The notes: generated by a model from the sequence alone, not told the origin. Positions 10,723 through 25,838 are shown, counted from the first letter of the stretch. The stretch: 64,000 nucleotides of DNA from Lenzites betulinus (GCA_022264855.1 JABYQU010000026.1:186001-250000), one strand, 5' to 3'. Made by a program: numbers and translations.

Positions 10723-13700
10723 ATGGACGCACCCTACATGTACGCGCTGGGAGCTTGTTCAAATATTCAGAAACTGATCCTCCCTCTTTACAGGTCCGAC
10801 GTTTATGAGCCTTCCCGGCTAATACCCCTCGGTGGCGTAGCCCTGTCCGTCATAGTATTGGGTTCACAGAGTGTCCGGGCTCGGAAACCTTGCGCACCGA
10901 AAAACGAGCGGCCTGGTTCCCCTAGCTCGGACGAACATACTAGCTCGCCGTTCGTCGAACAATCGGGAGGTCGTGTGGTACTCGCTTTCAAGCTTGTGCG
11001 CCTGCTCTCTTGCGTCGCCTTACTTTGCTTCTCTATCGCAACTGGTGTTCTCAGTGCTCGTGATCTCGATAACAGCGCTACGCTCCAGCGGCGGGCAAGA
11101 CTCGTGGAACGCGAAACATACGTACGAGCCTTACACTATATGCCTTTCTTTTGTCATAACACTCACTGAATGCTTGCGGTAGGTCTACGCGACTGCGCTC
11201 GCGCTGGCGGATGTACTAGTTCCCCGTCGCAGCACCCTGTTTTCTGGACACCTATCTCTGGTGCTACTGCTCACCTGGGTTGTGTATGTCTATCGGGATA
11301 TCTTGCCGCTTGCGACTACAGCCATTAAGCCTGCTGATGCGGACGAGGGTGTGCTGCTTTGGGTCAAATTGGCAATCTTGACGGAAGCTGGTGTCCTAAT
11401 TCCTCTCTTTACGCCTCGCGGCGAGCTCGAAACGAAGACGGTGCGTACCGCGTCAGTCATTGGATATTTGTGTATCTCACAACGCACATTCAGGGCGATC
11501 GAGGCATGAATAAGGAGCAAGCGGCGGGCTGGCTTTCGCAAAGAACGTTCAGCTGGCTCGACGGGACTGTGGTGCAGGCTCATCGTGTTGACCACATCCC
11601 GCTTGACGAACTTCCACCACTTGCGGACGCTGACAGTACGAGCACGCTTGTCAAGGATAGCTTGAAGGTACATTAATCTGAGTTGAGACTCAACTTAGTG
11701 GCTGATACGTGGTGGAATAGTACCTCGACCCTTTGCAAACAGGAAAGAAGACTCACGTTATATGGGGATTTCTTCGAACCTATCGTAAGTACATATTGCA
11801 AGCTTCCAGCCTGCTCAACCCTGATAGTAGAGCAACAGGTTCGGATATTCTCCTTAGCACCATAGTAGTGGCCACTTCCGTAGGTCGGCCCCTGAGTCAA
11901 ATCTCGTATTTGTGTAACGCCCGCATAGTCCGTATTTAGTCTCTCTTGGCCCGTCGCTACACAAGGCCTCCTCTCGTGAGTGACTATTGAGCCTGATGTC
12001 ATACTAGTCTTACCTCTGCTTAGTTATCTCGAAGAGGGGCACGCTCCATCTATAGTCCGTCCGTGGGCATGGATGCTACTTCTCTTCGCTGGCCCGACGT
12101 TGTCGACGCTCTGCCAGGAGTGGTACCAGTGGATCATGGTTCGTTCTCTCATGACATCTCGGTCATTATACGCAGCTTACCAGCATTAAAATTGCTTCAC
12201 TCCCGATGCCAACAGAGCCGTTTGAGTATTCACAACGAGGCGATCCTCACTGAGCTCCTCTTTCAGCATGCCCTACGCATCCGCGCCAAGTCCGAAGCGT
12301 CAGGCGACGACGAGGGGCCCAGCACGGCGGCTGGTGGTACAGCCCCGGCGAGCGGCGCGAGCGCTGCAGCAGCAAAGGAGGACGCGAAGCCAAAGAACAG
12401 CAACTTCGTCGGGAGACTTAACAACCTCATCGCGAGCGATCTCAAAAGCATCACTGACGCGAACGGGATTTGGCTCATTCTGTGTGCGTTCTCCGCTCCA
12501 ATGTATTTGTTTTACAAACTGAAACGGATGTTTTTATTGGTATATGCAGTCGTCCAGGCTCCAGTCCAGCTGGTAGTCGCTATCGTTTTCATGTACAACG
12601 TTTTGGGAGTAAGGTACGTCTACAATTCCTTGATACCAATGTCACCCGCGAGGTTCTCAACCGTCGCGAATGTGCAGCGCTTTCGTCGCATTGGCAACCC
12701 TCGCCGTTCTCTTCCCAATTCCCGGCTACATCAGCGGCTGGGTCCAGTTGTTCCAGAAGAAGATGATAGGCAAGGTAAGGCACACTACACAGCGTATATT
12801 TTGTGACAGACTGAAACTTGATTTCTCCCAGACCGATGCGCGTGTGCAACTCATAAACGAAGGCAAGATTCAGAGCCTTGTGTAGCGTAAGTTACTTACT
12901 AACTCATTTACCCCTAGTGCTCAATGTTGTCCGGATGATCAAACTGTTTGGATGGGAGCCGCGCATGGCCGCGCGGATCGAAGAACGTAGGGAAGCAGAA
13001 CTCGCTTTCCAGGGCAAATTCCGATGGTTGGAGGTCGTCAACAGTTCTACGAAGTACGTGATCTTGGCCAAGTGCTTTTGCGGATACAAGTCGTTCGCGG
13101 GAAGCTGAATTCCGATTAGCTATTGCATTCCTCTTGTTACCATGGCTGTCACGTTTGGGTTCTACGTGAGTCCCTATGCGAACTCGAATTATGAGTGGAT
13201 CTCTCAACTTTGTATCTTCTAGACCGCAGTCATGAAGCAAGAGCTTACAGGTTAGACTGAGGAATCGACCTACGGGGCGGCGCGCTGATCGTCTTCTGCA
13301 GCATCGAAAGTGTTCTCCTCGAATGCAGGTGTGTTGTACAAATATCGCATCGAAGAGAGTCGTTAACCTCTGAGATACAGCGTTCATTCTGATCCAGGCA
13401 CAGATGCGCTACATCTTCTTCGCGATCCCGGTATTAACGCAAGGTGAGCTGGCTCAGCACCCCGGTATCTACTTTCGTAAGCTTATCCCGTACAGCGCGC
13501 ATCTCGCTCGACCGTATCAATGACTTTTTACAGGAGGTCAGGACCTTGGACATCATATTCTACTGTTTTGCTCACACTCTTCGCAGACCGAGCTTCTAGA
13601 CGAATTCACTTTACCGCCGGAGAACGCACCTATCCCGAGAGTCGACTCCGTTCGCATGCTGCACGATGACAATCTGCTCGGTATTAAGAACACCTCCTTC

Positions 13701-16700
13701 ACGTGGACGAACGACGACGCCACCATTGAGACCCCCGCCTCAACTAACTCGGGTGCCAGGCCAGGCCGGCGCTTTGTCCTGAATATTGACGGAGAGCTCC
13801 TGTTCAAGCGCGGACGGACCAACCTCATTATCGGCCCGACCGCATCGGGCAAGACAAGCTTGCTGATGGCACTCCTGGGCGAGATGCACGCGCGCCCAGG
13901 TGGGCCGGAGTCGTTTGCGAGCTTGCCAAGGGCAGGAGGCGTCGCATATGCGGCGCAGGAGTCGTGGGTGTTGAGTGATACCATCCGGGTGAGTGTCAAA
14001 GTTATTTCCCAGGGTCATAGCTAACGACGTGGCTCGCAGAACAATATTTTGTTCAACTCTCCTTATGACGAGTCGCGGTATGTTAAGGGTATGTGTCTTC
14101 AACTAGCTTTGTTAGTATTCTGCTGATAGTATATGTTCGTCGTAGTCATCAAACAGTGCGCGCTCGAGCGCGACTTGAGCCTCTTCGACGCCGGCGATCA
14201 GACTGAGGTTGGCGAGAAAGGAATTACGCTAAGGTGCGCACCCCTTAGTATTTATATGTACTTGACTTACTGACGGCGTGCATATGATATCGTAGCGGAG
14301 GACAAAAGGTCGTTCACAGATTATTTGAACATCTTCCCGCGTATACTCACTTTCGCAAGCAGGCCCGCGTCACGCTTGCACGCGCAGTATACTCTTCGGC
14401 AGAGATTGTCATCTTGGACGATGCGAGTCATTTCGTGTTGATCGATTGCGCGTTTTCTGACGAGTCGTACGTCTGATAGGTTTTGGCTGCTCTTGACGTT
14501 CGCACTGGCCGGTGGATTGTCGATCAGTGCTTCAAGGGAGACCTCCTCCGTGGGCGCACTATTATACTTGTGGTTCGTATCGACGTGCCCATTCTACACG
14601 TAACGTTGACCATATGCATCTATAACAGAGCCATAATGTGGCGCTCACGCGGCCGATTACCGACTTCGTCGTTGCTCTCGGGACAGACGGGCGGATTGCG
14701 AGCCAAGGCAGCTTTGATAAGGCCGTAGAAGTCCGCGACGAACTTCTGAACCAATTGGCTCTAGGAGAGGAGCAGCTCAAGGCGGCGAGCGAGGCAATCG
14801 ACAAAACCGAAGTGGCCGCGGAAGATGCACAGAATAACGGGAAACTCATCGTCGCTGAGGAGATCAGGGAAGGCGAAGTAGGATGGGACACATGTGCGCA
14901 GTGCTACTCTCATGCATCCGATATGTCATGTCTAACCTTGAAACAACAGTGCGGCTCTTCGTTATGAGCACATCCAGCAGACCGAAGCTGTACTGGGTGG
15001 CCTACATATTGTCGATGACCGTCACACACACGTTCTTTAACAGCCAAGTAAGAGTCATACTCCCAGACACCAATATTTTGTGCTGACTTCGACACATAGT
15101 CTTGGTACCTCGGTATCTGGGCGGCCCAATATGAGACCCATGCACCTTCCGAAGTATCCGTTGCATAGTAACCTATTTCTCGTTCATATCAAGTGGGATA
15201 AACTAATTCTCTACTTCACAGCTACCTCTCCATATATGCGGGCCTCGTCGTCCTCACGATGGCAACCTACGCATTCGCGTGGTCGTTCTATATCTTCGGC
15301 TCAATGCGCGCTTCGAGAGTCATCCACAGGAAACTAGTGCAGTCAGTTTTGGGTACAACGCTAAGGTAGGCAAGCCTTTCCCGACCGCATTCGTGGTGAG
15401 TTCTGACAAGTTCTTAGATGGCTTGACAAAACGCCCACCTCTCGCATCATCGCTCGGTGCACAGCAGATATACAAATGGGTATGTGATGTGAATGTAAAA
15501 ACAACATCGACAAGCTCACCAGCTTCCACTACAGTCGATAGAACCCTCGCCCGATATGTCCTAGCCGTGATGGAAAGCGCTGTGTTCATGTCGCTCAAGG
15601 TTGTCGCCGTTGCGTTCGTCGCGCCGATCTTCATTATTCCTGCGGTCGTTATCGGGGCAGCTGGCGGGGTACTGGGCAAGATATTCACCAAGGCACAAAT
15701 GTGTGTGAAGCGTGAAATGAGCAACACGCGTGCGCCTGTCCTCGGTCACTTCCACTCGGCAATATCTGGGCTTGGTACGTCATCAATAAGCTTACTTTTA
15801 CAGTGACTTCGGCTCACAAGGTATATACAGTTTCCATTCGCGCTTACGGTGCACAGGAGCAGTTCAAAACCGAGTCGTACTTGCGGGTTGACCGGTATAG
15901 CCGTACTGCCCTGATTTATCATGGCCTGACAAGGTATGTTCTTTGATCTGTCCAAGAAGTCTAGCTGACCTGATGTCGTTTTAGATGGGTCACGGTGAGG
16001 GCGGATGCCATGGGAAGTTTCCTCTCAGCAATCCTCGCCATGAATCTCGTGTATGGCAGGCAGATCAGCGCCTCAAGTGCCGGATTTGCCATGACCATGG
16101 CGGGTACGAGATTCATGAACATCAATACCTCAGTATCTCATCCTTCTTTCAGTTGCGTTCAGCACAACGATTCTAGGTTGGGTACGGCAGGTTAACACTC
16201 TGCAGATATCAGGTATGTCGGGATTCCCTCCGGCGTACTTGCGTTGCTGATACCGAGCGTGCCATTCAGCGAACAGGTACGTCTTGTCGAGACCGTTCAT
16301 GAATAACATCGCTAATGATAGTCATCAGCCTCGAACGTATACAGCAGTACCTCGACATCGAACAGGAGCCGAAGCCCACTACTGATGGTCTCCCTCCGGC
16401 TTACTGGCCAGCTAGTGGCGACTTGCGCGTGGAGAAGCTCTCGGCGCGCTATTCTCACGTGAGTAGTACATGGTTGATCATCCTCTACCAGGTATGAACA
16501 ATTTGCGTAGAACGGTTCTCGCGTCCTTCACGAGATCTCGTTCGAAGTGAAATCGGGAGAGCGCATTGGCATTGGTATGTCGGCTTGCGCTCGGCTCTAT
16601 CATATAGCCTTCTAACCTAGTCTAGTCGGTCGCACTGGTAGCGGAAAGGTACCCATCGTCCAGTTCTCGTTGCTTGCGCAGCTGACCGAACACATTTATC

Positions 16701-17641
16701 CAGAGCTCATTGACGCTTGCTCTCTTGAGATGCATACTGACCGAAGGAGAAGTGTACTACGACGGCCTCCTGACGGAGAAGATAAATCTCGACGTGCTAC
16801 GCTCCAACATCACCATCATTCCGCAAACGGTACGTATTCCAACTTTGAACTCTCCCACAGACTGAGCGTAAACCGTCTTTCCCTAGCCTGAATTGCTGAG
16901 CGGGACGCTTCGGAGAAACCTCGACCCCTTTGGGCAGCACGACGATGCAACGCTTAACGACGCTCTGCGTTCCGCAGGCCTCTTCTCGCTGCAGGAGAGC
17001 GAAGACAGCGCGCGGCTGACGCTCGACTCGGAGATCGCGGGCGGAGGTGGAAACCTCTCCGTCGGCCAGCGACAGATCCTCGCGCTCGCGCGTGCCATCG
17101 TGCGCAGGAGCAAGCTTTTGATCCTTGACGAAGGTATGCCCGTCGATGGCTGACGTCTCTCCAATTCACTGAATACGTCTTTTTGCTCGTAGCTACCTCG
17201 GCCATTGGTACTTAAACCACGCTCGATCATGAGAAACAAAATGCTGACTGATTTCTGCAGATTACGCGACCGATGCCATTATCCAAAACTCTCTTCGCGA
17301 AGAGCTTGGCAGGGACGTCACAGTACTCACGGTTGCTCATCGCTTGCAGAGCATCATGGACGCAGACAAAATCGTAAGTACCACTGTTTCTCGGCGTGTG
17401 AGTTCAGTTGCACAGTGGGCTAATCCATCGATCGCCCACATTAGATGGTCCTCGATGCGGGACGCATTGTAAGTCAAACGGCCTTGGTTCTCTTGCGCGG
17501 TGACTGATGCGCCGCATAGGTCGAGTACGACACCCCGCGCAAGCTTTTGGACAAAACAGATGGCTACTTCCATAGTCTCGTGGATGGCAGCCACGACAAA
17601 GCTGCATTACTAGCGCAAGCGGGCTACGGACAGGCATCTTA
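10723..17641 (+). CDS. ABCC-family (MRP/YOR1-like) ABC transporter, full length
   Basis: ATP-driven exporter of the multidrug-resistance-associated type, in a membrane of the cell. It starts with an N-terminal TMD0-like hydrophobic region (10723 to about 11450), then TMD1, NBD1, TMD2 and NBD2. NBD1 has Walker A GPTASGKTS (13833-13859), signature LSGGQKARVTLARA and Walker B EIVILDD. NBD2 has VGRTGSGK (16626-16648), LSVGQRQILALARA, LLILDEATSAID and AHRLQSIMDAD. Highly fragmented by introns, with micro-exons of 13 nt (14296-14308), 23 nt (16626-16648) and 15 nt (17193-17207). At least two introns use GC donors (12863-12917 and 14423-14479). Exon joins around 11790-12020 were not resolved, so TMD1's start is uncertain. 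A close paralogue lies inverted at the right edge. Substrate is unknown; ABCC proteins often export conjugated organic anions or drugs. Confidence 0.88.
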
Positions 17642-18221
17642 GTGGACCTCTCGATACTCAGCTCCCCGTGGACATTTCGGACACCGTTTGCACATTCTGT
17701 ATTCTTGCGGACTATGCCCTTTATGAATGTTGTTACTCCCTTTTGATACATGCATCCCAGAGTCGGAGGTGGGGTATCTCGAGAAGAAGTGTTCTATACC
17801 GGAATTGGGGTAGCGGTAGCTCATACACACAGATATAAAACACGACTTGTTGCATGATAGTGCTTAGTCTGATATCTGTGCCGTCTAGACGGCGTCATTC
17901 TTACAGCTCTTTTTCGGGAGGGGTCTATCGTTCTGAAAGCAGCTGTAAGTATAATCATTCATTCCGATAATACAGACTGGCACCGATAAATATACGTCGT
18001 AGCAATCTAGTTATCAACGTTCAACAGCCAGGAGCAGAAGTGGTTGACGTTGAGTCGTAAACCTTAAGTCCATGCAACAACTCGATTCGTGATCAACATA
18101 AAACCCTAAACCTGCCTATGGCCATCGCACAGAAGCGTTCAATTATCATTACGAGTCCAGAGGGCTGTGGAGAAAAGATCGCGTCAGAGTCTATTTATCA
18201 TATCTTGGAACTCAGAATCAC
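17642..18221. other. Intergenic between convergent genes, no gene seen
   Basis: Region between the ABC transporter stop and the peroxidase stop, A/T-richer than the flanking genes. No coding signal; it should hold the two 3' UTRs. Confidence 0.5.
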
Positions 18222-19977
<1,756 letters not shown>

Positions 19978-20090
19978 GATGAATGTCGTGAGGAGTGGGC
20001 GTGTTAGAGAGATTCGGCCGGTCCTTGGTCTGCTCTGCGAGGCGTCGATGGGTGTCGGGGGTTGGTATGGTCCACTTCACCCCCGCAGGG

Positions 20091-20097
20091 CTTTTAT
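20091..20097 (-). promoter_or_regulatory. TATA box of the peroxidase gene
   Basis: ATAAAAG on the minus strand, 114 bp upstream of the ATG at 19977. Confidence 0.45.
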
Positions 20098-20099
20098 GT

Positions 20100-23000
20100 T
20101 GTTCAATGCCTCATGCTGATGGACAAGTGACTTCTTGTGTGCAGGGCGAGCCAAGACCGCATCCAGACCACTGCCACAGAGAGCGCTGCATACCTCACCG
20201 CTGGGCGTATGGCCGCATCTATTGCCGCGGTCCCGCGCTAGGCGGCAAGGAAACAGAGCCGCCGCCAGCGATGAGGCCGTACCAAGGAGTTGACATCTTG
20301 CGTGACACAAGCGGTGTTGACCGCCGACCCAGGAGGAGGGATACGCCCAATCACCGGGCACTGATTCAAACATCTGTTGTCCCGTCTTTGTGGGTTGTGT
20401 GCCAGCAAGCGTCGGCGGGCTGTGCAAAGCGGTAAGTACCGGCAGTAGATGACAGGCGTGGTAGGATATACTAGGAACCCGAAGCTGGTCGCCGCGGAGG
20501 TGTGCGATTGACAGATGCGTTCTCGCAAGGGTGCCGTTCCCCGCCGCATCACTGTCCCATAAAGGCCTATACTCGCCTTCGTTGCTCACATTCATCAGGA
20601 ACGCGCCAAGGACGTTCGTGGGAGGCCGTACCGTAGGACGGCGAAGGGGCGCATCATCCCCTACCTCGGAGCCGATCGGTTAGCAAACAGCTGTGGGATA
20701 TTCACTTTTGTGCTTTCCGCTGGAGGAGGGGTATTAATGTGGCGCCCCTGGTTACATTACGTGCCCACCCTAGGGTGAATAGCGGGGTACCGTCATGAAA
20801 CATGTGGTGCGGGCGCGCAGGGTCGCAGACTGCAGATGAGCACTTCGTACAGCATCAGTAACATAACGCACGCCGCCTACGCATGCCTGTGAAAGACTCT
20901 AAGGGACAATGTGAACTGTTACGGATACGGTTGATAGGGGTGCGAGCCGGGCGGGCAGCTTAGAGCGGGCTAGCAGAGGGTGTAAGTGGTAGGGGTGCGA
21001 GCGCGGGTGTGGGTGTGGGGCAAGGGTTAAAGTTCGAGTAGCCGTGGTTCAGGCAGCATGGTTCGGGCAGCATGAACGGCTGGGGGGGCGCGCGACCTTG
21101 GCAAGTTACCACTACGTGAACATCGACAGGAACCATGCACCATGCAGGTGCGGGAAGACTCAGCCGCGAACGGCCGTTGGAGATAGAGCTGCCTGCACGC
21201 CTTGCCGACTGTTTGCACGACGAGACGCGTATCACAATGGCGGTGACAAGTGGGGGTATGTATTGTGGCGATGAGTTGTCCCAAAATGCAGCAGGCAGCT
21301 CGTGTCAGAGAGGCGGCAACAGAGACCGCAGCGCGATCGCCGTCGTGGAACGCACCCGTATGACTGATGTCAGTTGACTTCAAGAGAGCCGCCGCAGGAG
21401 AGTGACCGGCTGTAGAAAAAAGGCGCTGGACGTCTCCGAGTCCCCACGGTTGGCGGAGTCCTGTCTGAAAGTCAGCGCTACATGCAGGGATGTGAGTACC
21501 TCCGAGTAGTGAACAACCGTGCCTAAGCTTCCCTGGGGGAGATGAGTGATTGAGTACCGATAACTGACGAGTGCATGCAGATGCAGCAAACAAAACACGA
21601 TGAGCCAAGCCGTTGGAGAACGGTGCGCCGTGAGAGACAGTATCCGAGGCAAAGGAGCAACAGATCAGCCCCAGTCCAAGGACACGGGTATTCATGTCTA
21701 GCGCAAGAAAAATGCAGAAAAGAGAAGAGATTTTGTGAGAACCCGGCATAGGTCTTTCAAACCATTACATTACACCTTATTAATGGGGCCTTTTATGCTC
21801 ACATTACAGTAGAATTGTGTCTAGCAAATCTGTTGAGAGAGATAGCCGACGTCAGATTGCCAGTACTTATGAGGGGGAACTGGGAGTCGTGACGGAGATG
21901 AGGTGGTGGTGCGAGATCAAAGAGCCATTAGACGCCCATATCAATGTGTAGTAAAGTTATGGCTCGATCGGGCTGAAACATTGATGATGCGTGTAAGTAA
22001 TACTTGACTAGTACGGCCGCCAAGCCTGCACTAGTAAGTACTTACTCCGGACCACAGTATCATCGATCACGACGCTCCGGTAGCATTGAGTGAGGAGTGA
22101 ATACCAGGTAAGTAACGCACGGCTCTTCAGTGCATGACGCGGCAGCAGCCTTGAATATTGAATAGTAACTCACCCCTTTACCTTGCGTGCAAGGTCACCC
22201 GGACCCCGATATTGAAGCAGCTTTTCCTGCGCGCCGCGGCCGGTCCCTGCACTGGAGCTCCGGAGGTCCAGGCAGAGCAGGGCAGAGTGTGTCCGGCCGT
22301 ATGGCTCCGAATACACGCAAGGTCTACGCCGATGCTTAGGCGACACTTCCCTAGTCATCTGCACTTAGCACTGAAGGTGCGGCCGAGTCAAGTGTCATGC
22401 TGCTTTGCCTCGACCGCTAGTACTAGTACTAGTACACATATATCTAGCTGCGACATCCCGAATACTAACAAGCAAATCCTGCGATTTTGAGTCGTTCATC
22501 AGACGATCCAAGCCCAGCCGAGTCCTACGGCGGCAATGCCAATACTTGTCCGACCGTCTCTCCTGCTAACTGAAATGAGACTCATACTATTAGTACGTAC
22601 GCTAAGGTACGTCCTTCTAGTACGGCACTCAGTCGCCGAAGGTCTTTCACGGATGCCTGGGCCCACGCCGCAAGGGTACGTTCGAAAAGGTGCGATCAGT
22701 CCGTCCATGCCAGTCTACACCCCTAGCCCGCTTACTTGCAACGTTAAGGTTGTACCACGCAGGTGTTGGGCGCAACCAGCACTGTGGGCGAGACGGCGAA
22801 TCACCTCCGCGGCACCGCTGACATGGCGTCTCAGTAATACCGGTGGTAAGCATATCACCGATACGGCACGGAAAACCCGAAAACGAACGCATGGTCCTTC
22901 GACATACTTTCACACTCCCCCCCTTCCCCGCTGTTGCATTATGATCCGATACCCACTCTCGAGCTTCAATCCCCGGTGTCACCTGCGAAGAAGAAACTGT

Positions 23001-23580
23001 TTTTGACGTGTCGCCTAGTGTAACACCACATTTGCCGACCCGAAGAGCCCGCTCATGTCACGCCGACACGACCTGGATGTTAAGCCCGATCTATGCTCGA
23101 CCAATACATCCTTGAAGCGCACAGGCAGGTCGACTGGACCGCCCTCTACGTCACGGTCCGTTCTCTCTGGCAACAAACTTCACGTACGACTTTCACTAAG
23201 CTCCAGAACCGGTGCTCACCCCTCGGTTTGCGCGCGTAGTAATTTGAGCCGCTTCATCGTCATCACATTCCTTCCCGCTGAACGGTTCGGTAGAGTCTCT
23301 CTCTAAATGCACTTCTCCAGTCGTCTATCCATGTTCCATCTAGCTGAGCTCATTCCTCAAGCGGTTTGGTAACACCGCGATTATAATAAGACGACTGGCC
23401 GGACGTTACAATTGCTCTTACAACTGAGGATTGGCGGGATCTCCGGAGTCCGACGTGCAGTGGTTTAACTTTTTTGTTGCACTCGTACTAGTAGTTAACG
23501 GATGTCGCCGGCCTTGTGTTGGTTATACGTATGTTATAATCCTGTAGCAACAAGCTCTTCATTTGGTTGGCCAAGAAAAA
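20100..23580. other. Long gene-poor region
   Basis: About 3.5 kb between the peroxidase promoter and the tRNA. The longest open frame (21027-21749, minus, 240 codons) begins near a hydrophobic stretch (MNTRVLGLGLICCSFA) that could be a signal peptide, but the rest resembles nothing I know and has no conserved domain. A small tandem TAGTAC repeat sits near 22419-22436. Two short Gly/Val-type GT-rich tracts occur near 20990-21025. I cannot support any gene here. Confidence 0.4.
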
Positions 23581-23581
23581 A
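23576..23581 (-). terminator. Pol III T-run terminator of tRNA-Trp
   Basis: Six consecutive T on the minus strand, beginning two bases after the tRNA discriminator base. Confidence 0.75.
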
Positions 23582-23582
23582 T

Positions 23583-23672
23583 TGAACCCTGCCCGGATTG
23601 AACGGACGACCTTGAGGAACTCCCATGCACCGAAGGCTGGAATCTCACGCGCTACCACTGTGCCAAGGGTTC
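23583..23672 (-). tRNA. tRNA-Trp (CCA), intron-containing
   Basis: On the minus strand, the 7-bp acceptor stem GAACCCT pairs perfectly with AGGGTTC, with discriminator A. The A box (TGGCACAGTGG) and D arm fit. The anticodon loop TTCCAGC gives CCA. An insert of about 18 nt follows the anticodon loop, as in eukaryotic tRNA introns. The T arm GTCCG-TTCAATC-CGGGC carries the B box. A run of six T (plus-strand A at 23576-23581) lies just downstream as the Pol III terminator. The anticodon stem has one A-C mismatch, which is the main reservation. Confidence 0.85.
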
Positions 23673-24224
23673 ATGCAAATAAATCACACTATGCCCTGTA
23701 TAATGAGCGCACATACGACAGCCACATGTGTCCTCTTATTCACGTTCGCCCTGTGCACCGCAGATAAAAAGCAAAAGGATGTATGATAGTACCGTAGGTT
23801 GGAAGCACCGGTACACGCTGATGGCCTGAGTTCCTCCTCCTTCTTCAACTACTCCGAGGTCCCCGAGATCTTCGGTGTCTGTTACGCCACCACCACAATC
23901 GAGCAAGTACGGAGATTGGCTGCAGGCGTTCTCCGATAGATATCTGTACACATGCTGTAATCTACCCTGGCGCTATACCAAAAGGCGTTATTGACGAATC
24001 GGTGTCTGAACTCTACTGATTGGTGTCAAGGTTTGTGGCCCATAACGCCATGATGATGTACGCGCGCTGCGAAAGCCTAGAGACTTGCAATCCTAGGGGA
24101 TGCGTCAGCTGCAGAATGATGATACGAAGAACTGCGGTACCAATGAACACCCAAACCACACGCGTCCTGCCGGCCGACCAAAGCAGGTTAGTAATCGGGT
24201 TCGTCGACGCCCGAGTTCTGTGCC
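23673..24224. other. Intergenic, no gene seen
   Basis: Spacer between the tRNA and the EH1 promoter. No supported coding frame. Confidence 0.4.
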
Positions 24225-24232
24225 TATATAAG
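24225..24232 (+). promoter_or_regulatory. TATA box of EH1
   Basis: TATATAAG lies 35 bp upstream of the ATG at 24267, implying a very short 5' leader. Confidence 0.55.
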
Positions 24233-24266
24233 GTTACGGCTCTCTCAGTACGTTCAGCAGCACAAC

Positions 24267-25500
24267 ATGGACGCAAACCTGTACAAGGACGCGACGGTCT
24301 CGCGAGGCCTCACCTACCACTACTTCTACTCCCCCGCGAAGGCGGGGCAGCCGACCCTGCTGCTCCTGCACGGTTTCCCCTCCAGCTCCTTCGAGTGGCA
24401 CAGACAGGTCGAGTATTTCAAGCCCAAGGGGTATGGCCTCCTCGTCCCCGACATGCTCGGCGCGGGCAAGACATCCAAGCCCGTAGACATACAGGTGCAC
24501 CTTCTCAACCTGATGGCGCAGGACGTCGTAGACCTCCTCGACGCCGAGGGCCTCGACAAGGTCGTCGGGATTGGGCACGACTGGTACGCAGCCCCCCGCG
24601 CCGCTTCAGGCGAGGCATCAGTGCTAGTATGTGCTGACATGTGCTCGGGCGGCGTACTATAATAGGGGCTCCAAGACCCTCGCGCGCCTGGCGAACCTGC
24701 ACGATCAGCGGTTCCACGCGTACATTTGGAATGCCGTTGCGTACTCGCCCCCAGCCCCGCAACCGCTAGACTACGACGCGTTGCTCGTGAGCCTCCAGGC
24801 GCGCACCGGGGATCCTCGGTTCGGATACTGGAAGTTCTTCAACGCCGACGACGCGCATGTCGTGTGCGAGCAGAACGTAAGTCCGCCTGCCTTGAAAGTG
24901 GACTGTGAGCGTGTACTGACTGCGGGCATTGATGTGCAGCTGGACTCGTTCCTCTCTGCCTTGTATCCCCAGGACCCCGATCTCTGGCTGGAGTGGTTCA
25001 CGCCCCTCGGGAAGTTGCAGGAATGGGTCGAAACGAACCGCACGACCGGTATCCCTAAGTGGCTGACTCAGGAGGTGAGCGCGTGCCCTCGTCTCGCGCG
25101 ATCTGCCGCCTGACGCTGCCGCAAGGAATACGACACGCTGCGCAAGATCCTGGCGGAGAGCGGACTGCAGTCACACATGAACTACTACAAAGTCCTCCTG
25201 AGATCGGTGAACCGTGAGGATGACGCCAGTACGAGCTTCACCTGATCCGTCATATCGCCAACGCTGACTCTGTGGCCTGCAGAGATTCCCGAGGATCTGT
25301 GGACGATCCACAAGCCGGCGCTGTTCATCGCGACAGCCCGCGATGCGGCCGCGGCGCCCGCTATCGGCTTGGCGAACATCGAGAAGTACGTGCCCCAGGC
25401 GAAGGTGGTCACGCTCGACGTGGGCCACTGGTTGCAGTTCGAGGCGACAGAGCGCGTGAACACGGAGTGGGAGAGCTTCATCGAGGGGCTTGGTCTGTGA
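24267..25500 (+). CDS. Soluble epoxide hydrolase paralogue EH1 (alpha/beta hydrolase)
   Basis: Five exons. Exon 1 codes 106 residues, with the oxyanion motif HGFP at 35-38 and the nucleophile motif GHDW (Asp105) at its end. The intron splits the Trp codon, and the next exon restores the Gly (HDWGS). The cap region includes RFGYWKFF and NYYK, which may supply the epoxide-activating tyrosines. The last exon holds the acid region (ATARDAAAAPA) and the catalytic His in DVGHWLQFEATERVN. No targeting signal, so it is likely cytosolic. The family hydrolyses epoxides to diols. First of four paralogues in the window; its closest relative by eye is EH3 at 48478. Confidence 0.85.
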
Positions 25501-25838
25501 AGCGCGTCCGTTTAGGATAGCGTTCTGCGAGAAACTTTGTTTGTGTACTCAGCGAATGATGAACCAACGGAACTTGAAGTTTGAACACCTACTAGTACCA
25601 CCCCCTTCGAGACCTCTGCCACACACCGATCATGTGCACACTCCCTGGAGATCCTCCGGGTCGCCACCACATCCTGTGCACAATGTACGAAGATGGCTTC
25701 TATCCCAGGGCGCTTCCAGTACGTCAATCTGTCAGCCCGACTACCCCCCTCGGCAGGGGTTCCTCGACCACGGAAGGCTAACTGACAGTTCTGCGCGCAA
25801 TCGCCCAGGACGCTTCGACCTGCAGAAGTACCCTGCAC
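25501..25838. other. EH1-EH2 spacer, no gene seen
   Basis: About 340 bp containing the EH1 3' UTR and EH2 promoter. No supported open frame. Confidence 0.4.

Noticed and set aside
21027..21749. 240-codon open frame on the minus strand
   Set aside because: It has no recognisable domain, an odd His/Arg/Ser/Thr composition, and no splice-supported extension; probably non-coding.
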